Positions 8,961-18,649 of a DNA stretch of 54,991 nt are shown here, one piece after another. Every line of letters starts with the position of its first letter. Position 1 is the first letter of the stretch. Source of the DNA: an uncultured Bacteroidales bacterium (lineage in GTDB: Bacteria > Bacteroidota > Bacteroidia > Bacteroidales > P3); NCBI GenBank assembly GCA_905233475.1, contig CAJOEN010000005.1:1-54991 (forward strand). The letters run 5' to 3'. Below the pieces are notes generated by a model that was not told the origin of the DNA, did not search any database, and was given only the letters and a program-made list of their open reading frames with translations. The position numbers and the translations under genes are program-made.

Positions 8961-9968
8961 ATGGACGGTCGTGTGAAATTATCTGTTGCAGTCATAACCT
9001 ACAACCAGCAGGATACGATAGCCCAAACTTTGGATAGCATCCTCATGCAAAAGGGCGATTTCGATATAGAATTAGTTATTGGCGAGGATTGCAGTAGTGA
9101 TAACACCTGGAATATTTGTCATGAATATGCGGAGCGATATCCGGAGATAGTACGCTTGTTGCCCAATACTCAGAATTTGGGTATAATGCGTAACTTTGCG
9201 CGGGTGATGCAATATTGCAGTGGAGACTATATTGGAATATGTGCAGGCGATGATTATTGGTGTGATGAGCATAAGTTGCAGAAGCAATTGGATTATTTCA
9301 AAGCTAATCCTGATGTTGGTGTTGTATCTACCGCCGGATATAAACTATTAGTCAAGTCGAATACCTTTGTTCCTAATGCAGTAGCACCTATACATCCGAT
9401 AGAGGATGGAGACATAAAGAAATTCTATTTCTCAAAGGATTATAATGGTGGGGTATATGCGATGCCGCTAACGCTACTTATCAAACGCGAAGTACTACTG
9501 ATGGTAGATTTCGATGAGTTTGTTCGTCGTGGCTTCCCCGTCGAGGACTTCCCGATGCAAGCGACCCTATCGCAGCATTGCAAATGGGGACACATCAATG
9601 ATCTCTGCGTAGTATATCGGGTGTATAAAGAGTCGGCAACATTTATATCGTTTGAGCATCCGAAGTATATGCAATATTATAAAGGATTAGCGGATATACG
9701 GAAATACTTAAACGAGTTATATCCGCAAGACGCATGTTTTACAGATCAGGAGTTGGACGAACAGATGTTCTATAAGGAGTTTTTATTATATCTACATCAG
9801 AATAATTATGATAAAGCTAAACGACTTATTGCAGAAGTTCCGAATAGTATAGCAGATACTATAAAAATGCACCAAGCAAAACTTTTTACAAAATCGTGGT
9901 TGCATTTTATGGCAGCTCATTATTATAAAGGATTTACATATAAGAGGGATTTGCGAAGAAGAGTTTAA
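8961..9968 (+). CDS. Family 2 glycosyltransferase
   Basis: A 335-aa GT-A enzyme of the group opening LSVAVITYNQQDTIAQTLDS, with GEDCSSDNTW and the ICAGDDYWCDEHKLQKQ metal-binding region. The last 100 residues are AT-rich and lysine-rich. It starts 6 bp after the deacetylase stop and is followed by a 56-bp gap before the amino-sugar cassette, which uses different codons. It may therefore end one sub-block of the locus. Substrate unknown. Confidence 0.88.
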   Translation: MDGRVKLSVAVITYNQQDTIAQTLDSILMQKGDFDIELVIGEDCSSDNTWNICHEYAERYPEIVRLLPNTQNLGIMRNFARVMQYCSGDYIGICAGDDYWCDEHKLQKQLDYFKANPDVGVVSTAGYKLLVKSNTFVPNAVAPIHPIEDGDIKKFYFSKDYNGGVYAMPLTLLIKREVLLMVDFDEFVRRGFPVEDFPMQATLSQHCKWGHINDLCVVYRVYKESATFISFEHPKYMQYYKGLADIRKYLNELYPQDACFTDQELDEQMFYKEFLLYLHQNNYDKAKRLIAEVPNSIADTIKMHQAKLFTKSWLHFMAAHYYKGFTYKRDLRRRV

Positions 9969-10024
9969 CTTATAGCCGAGTGTCCTCATAACAAAAGTGA
10001 AACCTCATATAAACAGACAAATAT

Positions 10025-10441
10025 ATGAAACAATCAACCATTGAAGACTGCAAACTAATAAACTTGCGTAAAATCCATGATGCGCGTGGTAATCTAACGC
10101 CTATAGAGGGCGGTGTAGATATACCATTTGACATCAAGCGTATTTATTACCTATATGATGTTCCCGGAGGTGAGAGTCGCGGAGCACATGCACATAAGAA
10201 ATTACAACAATTGATTGTTGCTGCGAGCGGTTCATTTACAATTACACTTGACGATGGCAAAAACAAAAAATCCTTCAATCTAAATCGTTCATACTATGGA
10301 CTGTTAATTGTTCCTGGTATATGGCGAGACTTAGATGATTTTTCAAGCGGAGCAGTGTTATTATGCCTTGCAAGTGAACATTATGAGGCAGATGACTATA
10401 TTCGCGATTATGAAGAATTTTTGAAGTATAAAGGTTTATGA
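10025..10441 (+). CDS. fdtA: dTDP-4-oxo-6-deoxyglucose 3,4-ketoisomerase (FdtA/QdtA family)
   Basis: A 138-aa cupin of the WxcM C-terminal/FdtA family. It moves the keto group of dTDP-4-oxo-6-deoxyglucose from C4 to C3, the first committed step to dTDP-3-amino-3,6-dideoxyhexoses (Fuc3N or Qui3N). Visible family features are [14 protein letters not shown] near residue 15, [20 protein letters not shown] (the metal-free cupin His cluster) and the [10 protein letters not shown] loop. It forms a cassette with the next two genes, overlapping the acyltransferase by 4 bp. FdtA and QdtA (galacto- versus gluco-product) cannot be told apart here, so the symbol is provisional. Confidence 0.82.
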   Translation: MKQSTIEDCKLINLRKIHDARGNLTPIEGGVDIPFDIKRIYYLYDVPGGESRGAHAHKKLQQLIVAASGSFTITLDDGKNKKSFNLNRSYYGLLIVPGIWRDLDDFSSGAVLLCLASEHYEADDYIRDYEEFLKYKGL

Positions 10442-10887
10442 TACATCCTCTATCCGATTGTCAGGCAAAAGTGCCTGAGAATACGAATATATGGCAATTT
10501 TGTGTAGTATTGCCTAAAGCACAGATAGGCGAGAACTGCAATATATGCAGTCATTGCTTCATTGAAAACGAAGTACGCATTGGTGATAATGTCACCATAA
10601 AATGCGGCGTCCAAGTATGGGATGGAATAATTATAGAAGATAATGTGCAGATAGGAGCAAACGTCACCTTTACCAACGATAAGTATCCACGCGCCAAGAA
10701 TCCGAACTGGGTAATGGGGAAAACTACCATCAAGCGTGGCGCAAGTATCGGAGCCGGAAGCATCATCGGTTGCGGTATAACCATCGGTGAAAATGCTATG
10801 ATTGGTATGGGGAGCGTGGTTACTCATGATGTTCCAGCTGGAGAAATATGGTTTGGCAATCCTGCAAAATTTGTTAGAAAAATATAA
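10438..10887 (+). CDS. fdtC: dTDP-3-amino-3,6-dideoxyhexose N-acyltransferase (FdtC/QdtC family)
   Basis: A 149-aa left-handed beta-helix acyltransferase almost entirely built of hexapeptides ([38 protein letters not shown]). The [13 protein letters not shown] loop is a hallmark of the FdtC/QdtC/WbtJ-type N-acetyltransferases acting on dTDP-3-amino sugars. It would acylate the 3-amino group made by the downstream aminotransferase. Genes sit in the order isomerase, acyltransferase, aminotransferase with overlaps or 4-bp gaps. The acyl group (acetyl or 3-hydroxybutyryl) is not determinable. Confidence 0.82.
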   Translation: MIHPLSDCQAKVPENTNIWQFCVVLPKAQIGENCNICSHCFIENEVRIGDNVTIKCGVQVWDGIIIEDNVQIGANVTFTNDKYPRAKNPNWVMGKTTIKRGASIGAGSIIGCGITIGENAMIGMGSVVTHDVPAGEIWFGNPAKFVRKI

Positions 10888-10891
10888 TAAG

Positions 10892-11995
10892 ATGATACCA
10901 TTTCTTCCGTTAAAAGACATTACGGCGAAGTATGCCGATGAGATAAATGTAGCTGTCAATCGTGTGGTGAGCAGCGGTTGGTATCTACAAGGAAAGGAGA
11001 ACGAAGCCTTTGAACACCATTATGCCGATTATATTGGCACCAAACATTGCGTGGGCTGTGCCAATGGCTTGGATGCTTTGATATGGATTTATCGTGCATA
11101 CATTGAATTGGGCATTATGCAGCCTGGTGACGAAGTTATTGTTTCTGCCAACACTTATATTGCCTCAGTGTTGGCCATTACTGAAAATGGACTGAAAGCA
11201 ATACTTGTCGAACCTAACCCAGAGACACTTGAATTGGATGATTCGAAGATTGAAGAGGCTGTTACTTCAAGGACGAAATCCATTCTTTTGGTGCATTTGT
11301 ACGGGCGTTGCGCTTATACCGAAAAAATAGGGGAACTCTGCAAAAAATACAGCTTGCACCTAGTGGAAGATAATGCGCAGGCGCATGGTTGTATCTACAA
11401 AGGACAAAGAACAGGCTCGTTGGGCGAAGTCGCGGGGCATAGTTTTTATCCAGGTAAAAATCTTGGAGCCTTAGGCGATGGTGGTGCAGTGACGACCAGC
11501 AATAAGGAGTTGGCAGATTGCATCAGGGCGTTAGCCAATTATGGCAGTACGAAAAAATATGTATTCAAGTATTGTGGGCGTAACAGCCGTTTGGATGAGA
11601 TACAGGCTGCTGTTTTGGATGTCAAGCTTCGTCATCTTGACGAGGACAACCGTTTGCGTCAGCGTGTAGCTGCATATTATTATGAGAATATAAAGAATCC
11701 TTTAATCACATTGCCGAAGCAGTTGCCTGACGAGAACAATGTGTATCATCTTTTCCCGATATTGTGTGAGCAGCGTGATGAGTTACAGCAATATTTGAGT
11801 GAAAACGGGGTGCAAACCTTGATACATTATCCCATTCCGCCGCATTTGCAGGAATGTTATGCAGGGTCTTGGAACGAAAATGCATTACTGATTACCGAGA
11901 GACTTGCGGAACAAGAGTTGAGCTTGCCTATAAGTCAGGTGTTGGCCGATAAAGATATAGAGAAAGTTGTCGTACTCTTGAATGACTTTAAGTGA
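10892..11995 (+). CDS. fdtB: dTDP-3-oxo-hexose aminotransferase (DegT/DnrJ/EryC1; FdtB/QdtB type)
   Basis: A 367-aa PLP-dependent sugar aminotransferase. The DegT family layout is clear: substrate loop GWYLQGKENEAFE, TKHCVGCANGLDAL, VEDNAQAHG, and the PLP Lys189 in SFYPGKNLGALGDGGAV. It installs the 3-amino group on the keto sugar produced by the FdtA-like enzyme. The ATG at 10892, four bases after the upstream stop, is chosen; a longer in-frame start inside the previous gene adds residues unlike the family. RmlA and RmlB, needed for the precursor, are not in the window. Confidence 0.86.
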   Translation: MIPFLPLKDITAKYADEINVAVNRVVSSGWYLQGKENEAFEHHYADYIGTKHCVGCANGLDALIWIYRAYIELGIMQPGDEVIVSANTYIASVLAITENGLKAILVEPNPETLELDDSKIEEAVTSRTKSILLVHLYGRCAYTEKIGELCKKYSLHLVEDNAQAHGCIYKGQRTGSLGEVAGHSFYPGKNLGALGDGGAVTTSNKELADCIRALANYGSTKKYVFKYCGRNSRLDEIQAAVLDVKLRHLDEDNRLRQRVAAYYYENIKNPLITLPKQLPDENNVYHLFPILCEQRDELQQYLSENGVQTLIHYPIPPHLQECYAGSWNENALLITERLAEQELSLPISQVLADKDIEKVVVLLNDFK

Positions 11996-12000
11996 TATAG

Positions 12001-12972
12001 ATGAAATTTAGTGTCATCATACCTCTTTATAACAAAGCTCCATACGTTGTAAAAGCCATTGGTAGCGTGCTGTCTCAGACCTGCAAGGATTTTGAGCTGA
12101 TTATCGTTGATGATGGTAGCAAGGATAATTCTGCCGAATTGGCAACTCAATGTATTACAGGGCATGACAATTGTCAATTGATAAAACAAGCGAATGCTGG
12201 AGTCGCTGTAGCTCGCAACAATGGGGTCGCTGTTTCGCAAGGCTGTTACCTGTGTTTTTTGGATGCTGACGATTGGTGGGAGCCGACGTTTTTGGATGAG
12301 GTGGGTAAATTGATTGCCGAATTTCCTGATGCGAGCATTTATGGGACGAATTATACTATTGTGAATGAAACCAAGCGAAAGACGCGGGTGGCGAATGTTG
12401 GGGTAGACGACGGATTCAAAAAAGGGTATATCAACTATTGTCAGGTGTATGCCAAGACTTTAGCGATGCCTTTGACTTCCATTTCTGTAGCCATTCCAAG
12501 GATCATTTTTAATGAAATGGGTGGTTTTCTGCAAGGCATCAAGCTGGGTGAAGACTTCTTGCTTTGGATTCACATTGCTTTGAAGTACAAGGTGGTGTTT
12601 TTGAACAAACCATTGGCTTATTACAATCAGGATGTTGAACAGAATAGCAGAGCTGTGGGACATATATATGCTCCAGAATATCATATGTTATGGAATCTGC
12701 AGGATTTGGAACAGTATGAACAGCAGAATGCCGATTATAAGATACTTATTGATAAGTTGCGTGTGAATGGTTTGATGTGTTATTTCATTTCCAACAAATA
12801 CCATAACGCGGCTTTAAAGGAGTTGGAGAAAGTGGATTGGGAAAATCAACCAAAAAAAATAAGAAAACAATACAAACAACCTATAGCTTGGCTTAAAGCA
12901 AGATATACTGTCATGAAAATAGGGGCAATGGTTAAGCAAATACTTATTAGTTTGCTTTTCTCAAAGTTATAG
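12001..12972 (+). CDS. Family 2 glycosyltransferase
   Basis: A 323-aa GT-A enzyme: FSVIIPLYNKAPYVVKAIGS, VDDGSKDNS, NAGVAVARNNG and the LDADDWWEP metal site. It begins five bases after the FdtB-like aminotransferase stop, so it may transfer the 3-amino-3,6-dideoxyhexose made by that cassette; this is a positional inference. It is similar in layout to the glycosyltransferase at 7,234. The lysine-rich C-terminus (residues about 275-300) is consistent with peripheral membrane binding. Confidence 0.9.
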   Translation: MKFSVIIPLYNKAPYVVKAIGSVLSQTCKDFELIIVDDGSKDNSAELATQCITGHDNCQLIKQANAGVAVARNNGVAVSQGCYLCFLDADDWWEPTFLDEVGKLIAEFPDASIYGTNYTIVNETKRKTRVANVGVDDGFKKGYINYCQVYAKTLAMPLTSISVAIPRIIFNEMGGFLQGIKLGEDFLLWIHIALKYKVVFLNKPLAYYNQDVEQNSRAVGHIYAPEYHMLWNLQDLEQYEQQNADYKILIDKLRVNGLMCYFISNKYHNAALKELEKVDWENQPKKIRKQYKQPIAWLKARYTVMKIGAMVKQILISLLFSKL

Positions 12973-13044
12973 AGGAGACTTTTTTTAACTCTTTGGAAAA
13001 AATATGTAACTGTCAATTAATTTTATGTAAAAACAATATAATCT

Positions 13045-14124
13045 ATGAAAACCGCTTTAATTACAGGAATAACTGGTCAGGATGGGAGTTTTTTGGCTGA
13101 GTTTTTATTGGAAAAAGGATATGAGGTTCATGGGATTCTCAGACGTTCCTCGTCTTTCAATACAGGCAGGATAGAACATCTTTATCTCGACGAGTGGGTA
13201 AGGGATATGAAACAGCAACGTCTTATCAACCTGCATTGGGGTGATATGACCGACTCTTCGTCTTTGATACGCATCATCAGCGATGTGAAACCGGATGAGA
13301 TATATAATTTGGCGGCACAGTCGCACGTAAAGGTGTCGTTCGATGTTCCCGAATATACAGCCGAGGACGATGCTATTGGCGTGTTGCGTTTGCTTGAGGC
13401 AGTGCGTATATGCGGATTGGAGAAAACATGCCGTATTTATCAGGCATCCACGTCGGAGCTCTATGGCTTGGTGCAGGAAGTTCCACAAAAGGAGACGACA
13501 CCGTTCTATCCGCGTTCGCCATACGGTGTGGCAAAGCTGTATGGTTTTTGGATAACGAAGAATTATCGTGAAAGCTACGGTATGTATGCTGTAAACGGAA
13601 TACTCTTCAACCATGAAAGCGAGAGGCGGGGCGAAAATTTTGTAACAAGGAAGATAACCTTGGCAGCATCCCGCATTGCTCAGGGTTTTCAGGACAAACT
13701 TTATTTAGGAAATCTCAATTCATTGCGAGACTGGGGTTATGCCAAGGATTATGTGGAGTGCATGTGGCTGATTTTGCAACAGGAAAAGCCGGAAGATTTT
13801 GTAATTGCCACGGGCGAATATCACACGGTTAGGGATTTTTGCACGCTTGCGTTTAAGGAGGCTGGAATTGAATTACAATGGGAAGGTTCGGGAGTAGATG
13901 AAAAAGGTCTGGATGTCAAGACAGGTAGAGTTCTTGTGGAAGTGGATCCGAAATATTTCCGTCCCGCCGAGGTCGATCAACTTTTGGGCGACCCTACAAA
14001 AGCAAAGACCCAACTTGGATGGAATCCGCGTAAAACGTCTTTTGAGGAGCTTGTGAAAATCATGGTTCAGCACGACATGAAATTTGTGAGGAAACTTTAT
14101 TTGAAAGCACAACAACCGGAATAG
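13045..14124 (+). CDS. gmd: GDP-mannose 4,6-dehydratase
   Basis: Gmd converts GDP-D-mannose to GDP-4-keto-6-deoxymannose. It is an extended short-chain dehydrogenase of 359 residues. The NADP-binding GITGQDG is at residues 8-14, [15 protein letters not shown] is the characteristic Gmd segment, STSELYG supplies the active-site Ser/Thr-Glu, and Y160/K164 form the YxxxK pair. The start is 72 bp after the previous stop, and the next gene (fcl) begins at the base after the stop, so gmd and fcl are co-expressed. This pair gives GDP-L-fucose. Confidence 0.97.
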   Translation: MKTALITGITGQDGSFLAEFLLEKGYEVHGILRRSSSFNTGRIEHLYLDEWVRDMKQQRLINLHWGDMTDSSSLIRIISDVKPDEIYNLAAQSHVKVSFDVPEYTAEDDAIGVLRLLEAVRICGLEKTCRIYQASTSELYGLVQEVPQKETTPFYPRSPYGVAKLYGFWITKNYRESYGMYAVNGILFNHESERRGENFVTRKITLAASRIAQGFQDKLYLGNLNSLRDWGYAKDYVECMWLILQQEKPEDFVIATGEYHTVRDFCTLAFKEAGIELQWEGSGVDEKGLDVKTGRVLVEVDPKYFRPAEVDQLLGDPTKAKTQLGWNPRKTSFEELVKIMVQHDMKFVRKLYLKAQQPE

Positions 14125-15066
14125 ATGGAAAAAAACAGCAAAATATATGTTGCCGGACATCGTGGCATGGTTGGTAGTGCCATTGTAAGGGAATTGCAGA
14201 GGCAGGGCTATACCAACATTATTGTCCGAACCCATTCGGATTTGGACTTGACGAGACAGTGCGAGGTGGAGGCTTTTTTTGAGAAAGAAAAACCCGAATA
14301 CGTTTTTCTTGCAGCTGCCAAAGTAGGAGGAATAATTGCTAACAACAATCATTTGGCCGATTTTATGTACGAAAACATGATTTTGGAAATGAATGTGATA
14401 CATTCCGCTTGGCAGAACGGTTGCAAAAAATTAGAATTCCTTGGGTCGAGTTGCATATACCCCCGTATGGCACCGCAGCCAATGAAAGAAGATTGTCTGC
14501 TTACGTCGGCATTGGAGCCAACCAACGAGGCATACGCCTTAGCCAAAATTTCAGGACTTAAATATTGTGAGTATCTAAACAGACAGTACGGTACGGATTA
14601 CATCAGTGTGATGCCCACCAATCTCTACGGTCCAAACGACAACTACCATCCGGAACACAGTCATGTTCTGCCGGCGCTTATCCGCCGTTTCCATGAGGCT
14701 AAAGAACAAGGTTTGGGAACCGTTACCTGTTGGGGAGACGGAAGTCCATTGCGTGAGTTCCTTTATGTTGATGATTTGGCCAATCTTTGTGTTTTTTTGA
14801 TGAACAATTACTCGGGTAATGAGACGGTTAATGCGGGAACAGGCAAAGAACTTACTATCAAAGAACTTACGGAGTCGGTTGCTAAAGTTGTAGGATATAA
14901 AGGTGAAATACTTTGGGACAAAACACGTCCCAACGGTACTCCGCGCAAGTTGTTGGATGTAAGCAAAGCCAAAAGTCTTGGGTGGATGTATAAAACCGAA
15001 TTGGAGGATGGAATAAGATTAGCTTATCAGGATTTTCTGAACAATCCACATAGGATGGAGAGGTGA
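14125..15066 (+). CDS. fcl: GDP-L-fucose synthase
   Basis: The bifunctional 3,5-epimerase/4-reductase that turns GDP-4-keto-6-deoxymannose into GDP-L-fucose (also called WcaG). It is 313 residues long. GHRGMVGS at 11-18 is the NADP site, LGSSCIYP carries the active-site Ser, YALAK (137-141) is the YxxxK pair, and [21 protein letters not shown] is the substrate-binding stretch typical of Fcl. It lies zero bases after gmd. The usual operon order gmd-fcl supports L-fucose as a component of the glycan. Confidence 0.97.
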   Translation: MEKNSKIYVAGHRGMVGSAIVRELQRQGYTNIIVRTHSDLDLTRQCEVEAFFEKEKPEYVFLAAAKVGGIIANNNHLADFMYENMILEMNVIHSAWQNGCKKLEFLGSSCIYPRMAPQPMKEDCLLTSALEPTNEAYALAKISGLKYCEYLNRQYGTDYISVMPTNLYGPNDNYHPEHSHVLPALIRRFHEAKEQGLGTVTCWGDGSPLREFLYVDDLANLCVFLMNNYSGNETVNAGTGKELTIKELTESVAKVVGYKGEILWDKTRPNGTPRKLLDVSKAKSLGWMYKTELEDGIRLAYQDFLNNPHRMER

Positions 15067-15109
15067 AAAAGGTTGGTGTACAGGTAGTTATTGTATTGAA
15101 AAACATTGT

Positions 15110-16267
15110 ATGTATAATATAAAAGTTGCATTTCTTTTGGGTTCATTGAATAGGGGAGGACTTGAGACCTTGGTGCTGGATGTATTTCGCAAAGCATCTT
15201 GCGCTGACTTCGATTTTATTGGCATTTACCGAAAGACGGGTTCGTATTTGCCAGATTTCGAGGCCACGGGAGTGCCATTTTTTCAATGTTCACCCAGTAA
15301 AGGACGGTATATCTCATATCTTTTCAGATTGCGTAAACTGCTGAAAAACGGGAAAATACAGATTGTTCATGCTCAGCAGACTATAGATTTTTTGTTTGCC
15401 AAAATCGCTTGTTTGGGAACAGATATAAGGGTGGTGGAAACTTTTCACGGATATGATTTTGAAGGAAGCAGAGTGCTTAAATGTATGAATAAGCTGTCTA
15501 TTCGATTAGCAGATGCGGTTTGTTTTGTGAGTGAGGCGCAATGTAAATATTATATTAAATCATATCGTTTAAGCAAAAAATTGCAGGGCAAATGCCATGT
15601 TGTGTACAATGGTGTTAATTTTTCCAAGTTGGATCAAAAGTACGATATCCCCGATTTTCTAAAAAAAATCGACTTTGCACAGCCGAGAAAAATAAAACTT
15701 GCAATGGTGGGTAACTTTGTGAACGTCCGTTCACAAAGTGTTGTTTGTAAAGCTCTTGCTGTTTTAAGGGAAAGAGGTCTAGGTGATTTCGATTTTTATT
15801 TTATAGGAAAACGCAACGATAAAGAACCGTGGCGATACGATGACTGTGTTAGTTTTGTTGAGGGTAACGGTTTGTCGGAATGTGTGCATTTTATGGGTGG
15901 AAGAGGTGATGTACCTGCCATTTTGCAGAACATTGACGGTTTTGTATATTCTACCGATCACGATACTTTTGGCATTGCTGTAGTGGAGGCTATGGCAGCT
16001 GGTTTACCAGTTTTAGTTAATGACTGGGATGTGATGGGAGAAATTACACAAAATGGGAAATGGGCTACATTGTACAAAAGTAATGATGTGGAAGACTGTG
16101 CTGACAAAATTGCTAATCTTATAGAAAATTTGCAATTGTGTCAAAAACGAGCAACTACATATATGAATGATATAATAGATTTTTATTCTATAGAGAAACA
16201 TATAACAAGGCTTGGAAATGTTTACAAGAGACTTTTGACGGGCTTTAGTAAAAAAAGTAGTTTATGA
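15110..16267 (+). CDS. Family 4 glycosyltransferase
   Basis: A 385-aa GT-B enzyme. The N-terminal domain opens VAFLLGSLNRGGLETLVLDV, the classic GxGGxE-type acceptor loop. The C-terminal domain has FHGYDFEG, VYNGVNFSKL and the EX7E region FGIAVVEAMAAGLPVL, which binds the nucleotide sugar. Being next to gmd-fcl, it is a candidate fucosyltransferase, but nothing in the sequence proves the donor. The start at 15110 (ATGTATAATATAAAAG) gives the family N-terminus. Confidence 0.9.
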   Translation: MYNIKVAFLLGSLNRGGLETLVLDVFRKASCADFDFIGIYRKTGSYLPDFEATGVPFFQCSPSKGRYISYLFRLRKLLKNGKIQIVHAQQTIDFLFAKIACLGTDIRVVETFHGYDFEGSRVLKCMNKLSIRLADAVCFVSEAQCKYYIKSYRLSKKLQGKCHVVYNGVNFSKLDQKYDIPDFLKKIDFAQPRKIKLAMVGNFVNVRSQSVVCKALAVLRERGLGDFDFYFIGKRNDKEPWRYDDCVSFVEGNGLSECVHFMGGRGDVPAILQNIDGFVYSTDHDTFGIAVVEAMAAGLPVLVNDWDVMGEITQNGKWATLYKSNDVEDCADKIANLIENLQLCQKRATTYMNDIIDFYSIEKHITRLGNVYKRLLTGFSKKSSL

Positions 16268-16319
16268 TTCATACAATAAAAATTTGTTTTTTTCACTTAC
16301 CATTTGAGAAATATACTAC

Positions 16320-17723
16320 ATGTTGAAAATTTTTCCTGATTTTATATCACGTAAAGCGATACTATGGTATTGTGCCACACTACTGGTAGTGACGTTGATT
16401 TTTATGCGACACAGTACATCATTGTTGTGGATGGTTTTCGGTGCAATGGAAGTGATAACTTTCTTCTATTTCAGCAATGCGCTTACACAGAGGTGGCAGA
16501 ACATAAGCACTAAAATTTTTGTGAGCCGAATTTTTTGGACATCATTGATTATTCGTATTGTTTATGTGATTTTTGCCTATTTTTTCTACAACTTCATGAC
16601 AGGACAGCCTTTTATGTTCCACTCAGCTGATGAGCAATTATATTATGATATGAGTTTACTATGGAGCAAGTATGGTTTTCAGGAGTTTGTTAACTCAATG
16701 GGAAATATAGGATTTAGTGACTCTGGCGAGATGTATTGGACGGCTTTTTTGTGTAATATATTCGGACCACACATATTTCCAGTGCGTATAGGTCATGCAG
16801 TACTCAGTGCGTTCACATGTGTTCTTATATATCGTATAGCCCATCGCCATTTCGAAGAGCCTGTTGCCAGGATTGCCGCAGTATTCTGTATGCTTATGCC
16901 GAACCTAATATATTATTGTGGAACACATCTTAAAGAGGCTGATATGGTGTTTCTTATAGTGTTTTTCATTGACAGGATAGATATTATACTTACAGATAAT
17001 AAAATTAATTTTGCAAATTTAATTATAGCCGTTTTGTCGGCAATAGCTCTTTTCACATTCCGTACAGCGTTGGGGGCTGTGGCACTTTTGTCTGTAATTG
17101 TGGCAATAATGTTCAACAAAGGTCAATTAGGATCTTGGTGGAAAAGAATAGTCCTTGTGTTGGTGGTATCGATAGGTCTTTTCGGCACAAGTGTGGGAAA
17201 TCGAATTATGGGTGAAGCTACTGAATTGTGGGAAACTAAGGAGACCAACCAGTCAGATAGTATGGAATGGCGTTCGCAAAGGGTAGGAGGCAATACTTTG
17301 GTAAAAAATCTGTCAGGAGCAGTATTTGCACCGCTGATTTTTACGATACCTTTTCCTACAATGGTTAATGTTGATGGACAGGAAAATCAGCAAATGATTC
17401 ATGGCGGCAATTTTGTAAAGAATATATTATCAGGTTTTGTTATCTTTGCCTTGTTTACTATGCTATTCAGTGGCGAATGGCGTAAACACACATTGCTTAT
17501 AGCTTTTATGTGCGGATATCTTGTTGTGATAGCCTTCAGTGCTTTTGCCCATTCGGAGCGTTTCCACCAACCAGCACTGCCTTTTGAATTGATGTTTGCG
17601 GCATGGGGAGTTACACAACTGAAACCCAAACAGGTACGGTGGTTAAATATGTGGATGGTGTTTATATTTGTCGCTAATATTTTTTGGGCTTGGTTCAAAT
17701 TTAAAGGAAGGGGACTTGTGTAA
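16320..17723 (+). CDS. Multispan GT39-like glycosyltransferase/polymerase-like membrane protein
   Basis: A 467-aa integral membrane protein with about 11 hydrophobic segments. The first large loop carries an acidic pair (FHSADEQLYYDM, near residue 100), as in GT-C enzymes of the PMT/ArnT (GT39) type. The C-terminal FAHSERFHQPALPFELMFAAWG resembles the conserved R-x-P helix at the end of these proteins. Such enzymes use polyprenyl-phosphate sugars at the periplasmic face. In an ABC-export locus it would more likely add side-branch sugars than act as a Wzy polymerase, but neither role is proven. The stop overlaps the next start. Confidence 0.6.
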   Translation: MLKIFPDFISRKAILWYCATLLVVTLIFMRHSTSLLWMVFGAMEVITFFYFSNALTQRWQNISTKIFVSRIFWTSLIIRIVYVIFAYFFYNFMTGQPFMFHSADEQLYYDMSLLWSKYGFQEFVNSMGNIGFSDSGEMYWTAFLCNIFGPHIFPVRIGHAVLSAFTCVLIYRIAHRHFEEPVARIAAVFCMLMPNLIYYCGTHLKEADMVFLIVFFIDRIDIILTDNKINFANLIIAVLSAIALFTFRTALGAVALLSVIVAIMFNKGQLGSWWKRIVLVLVVSIGLFGTSVGNRIMGEATELWETKETNQSDSMEWRSQRVGGNTLVKNLSGAVFAPLIFTIPFPTMVNVDGQENQQMIHGGNFVKNILSGFVIFALFTMLFSGEWRKHTLLIAFMCGYLVVIAFSAFAHSERFHQPALPFELMFAAWGVTQLKPKQVRWLNMWMVFIFVANIFWAWFKFKGRGLV

Positions 17724-18649
17724 TGAGGATTCTTATTGTGGCTTCATATAACAAAGGATGCTTTGCCCCTTTTGTCGTGGAGCAGGCCGAAGCTCTGAAA
17801 CGAGCAGGCTGCGATGTGGATTGGTTCGGTTTGCAGGGCAAAGGCATAAAAGGTTATATCAAGAATTTTCCTGCACTGAAACGAAAAATCAAAGAATTCC
17901 ATCCCGACATTATCCACGCACACTATGGTCTATCGGGACTTTTTGCCAACCTGCAACGTGATATTCCAGTTGTAACAACCTACCATGGCTCTGATATCAA
18001 TGAAAGGAAAGTCTTGTGTTTTTCCAATTTGGCTATGCGTTTGTCGGCTCGGAATATTTTCGTTTCTCAAAAGACCTTGGAAATAGCTAAACCCTCAAAG
18101 AAATACACGCTTTTGTCTTGCGGTATCGATTTGTCGGATGCACAACTGACCTCGAAAAACGAAGCAAGACAGGAAATAGGGCTGGAAGCCTACAAAAAAT
18201 ACATCCTTTTCGCAGGAGCTTTCGATAATTATGTAAAAAACGCTCCGTTGGCAAAAAAAGCTGTTGAATTGTTGAATTGTTCAAATGTTGAACTATTGGA
18301 ACTGAAAGGTTATTACCGCGAAGAGGTAACTTTGTTAATGTGTGCTGCAGATGCCTTCCTTATGACATCTTTCACAGAAGGCTCGCCACAGGTAATCAAA
18401 GAGGCTATGGCTTGTGGCTGCCCCATTGTCAGCGTCGATGTAGGTGACGTAAGGGAGAGAATGGTAGGAATTGAAGGCTGCTATGCAGCTAACACACGTA
18501 ACTCCGAGGAATTGGCGGACTTGCTAAAAAAAGCGTTGGCCTTTGGCAAAAAAACTAATGGTAGAGAAAAGATAATAGCCGATGGCTTGGATAACCGTCA
18601 GGTGGCAGAGAAATTAATAGAAATATATAACAATGTGATAAATAGATGA
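17723..18649 (+). CDS. Family 4 glycosyltransferase
   Basis: A compact 308-aa GT-B enzyme. The N-terminal domain includes FAPFVVEQAEALKRAG and IIHAHYGLSG; the C-terminal domain includes TYHGSDINERK, LSCGIDLS and the nucleotide-sugar EX7E motif in EGSPQVIKEAMACGCPIV. It resembles the TuaC/PelF-like family 4 group. It overlaps the upstream membrane protein by one base and the downstream acyltransferase by 4 bp. Substrate unknown. Confidence 0.9.
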   Translation: MRILIVASYNKGCFAPFVVEQAEALKRAGCDVDWFGLQGKGIKGYIKNFPALKRKIKEFHPDIIHAHYGLSGLFANLQRDIPVVTTYHGSDINERKVLCFSNLAMRLSARNIFVSQKTLEIAKPSKKYTLLSCGIDLSDAQLTSKNEARQEIGLEAYKKYILFAGAFDNYVKNAPLAKKAVELLNCSNVELLELKGYYREEVTLLMCAADAFLMTSFTEGSPQVIKEAMACGCPIVSVDVGDVRERMVGIEGCYAANTRNSEELADLLKKALAFGKKTNGREKIIADGLDNRQVAEKLIEIYNNVINR

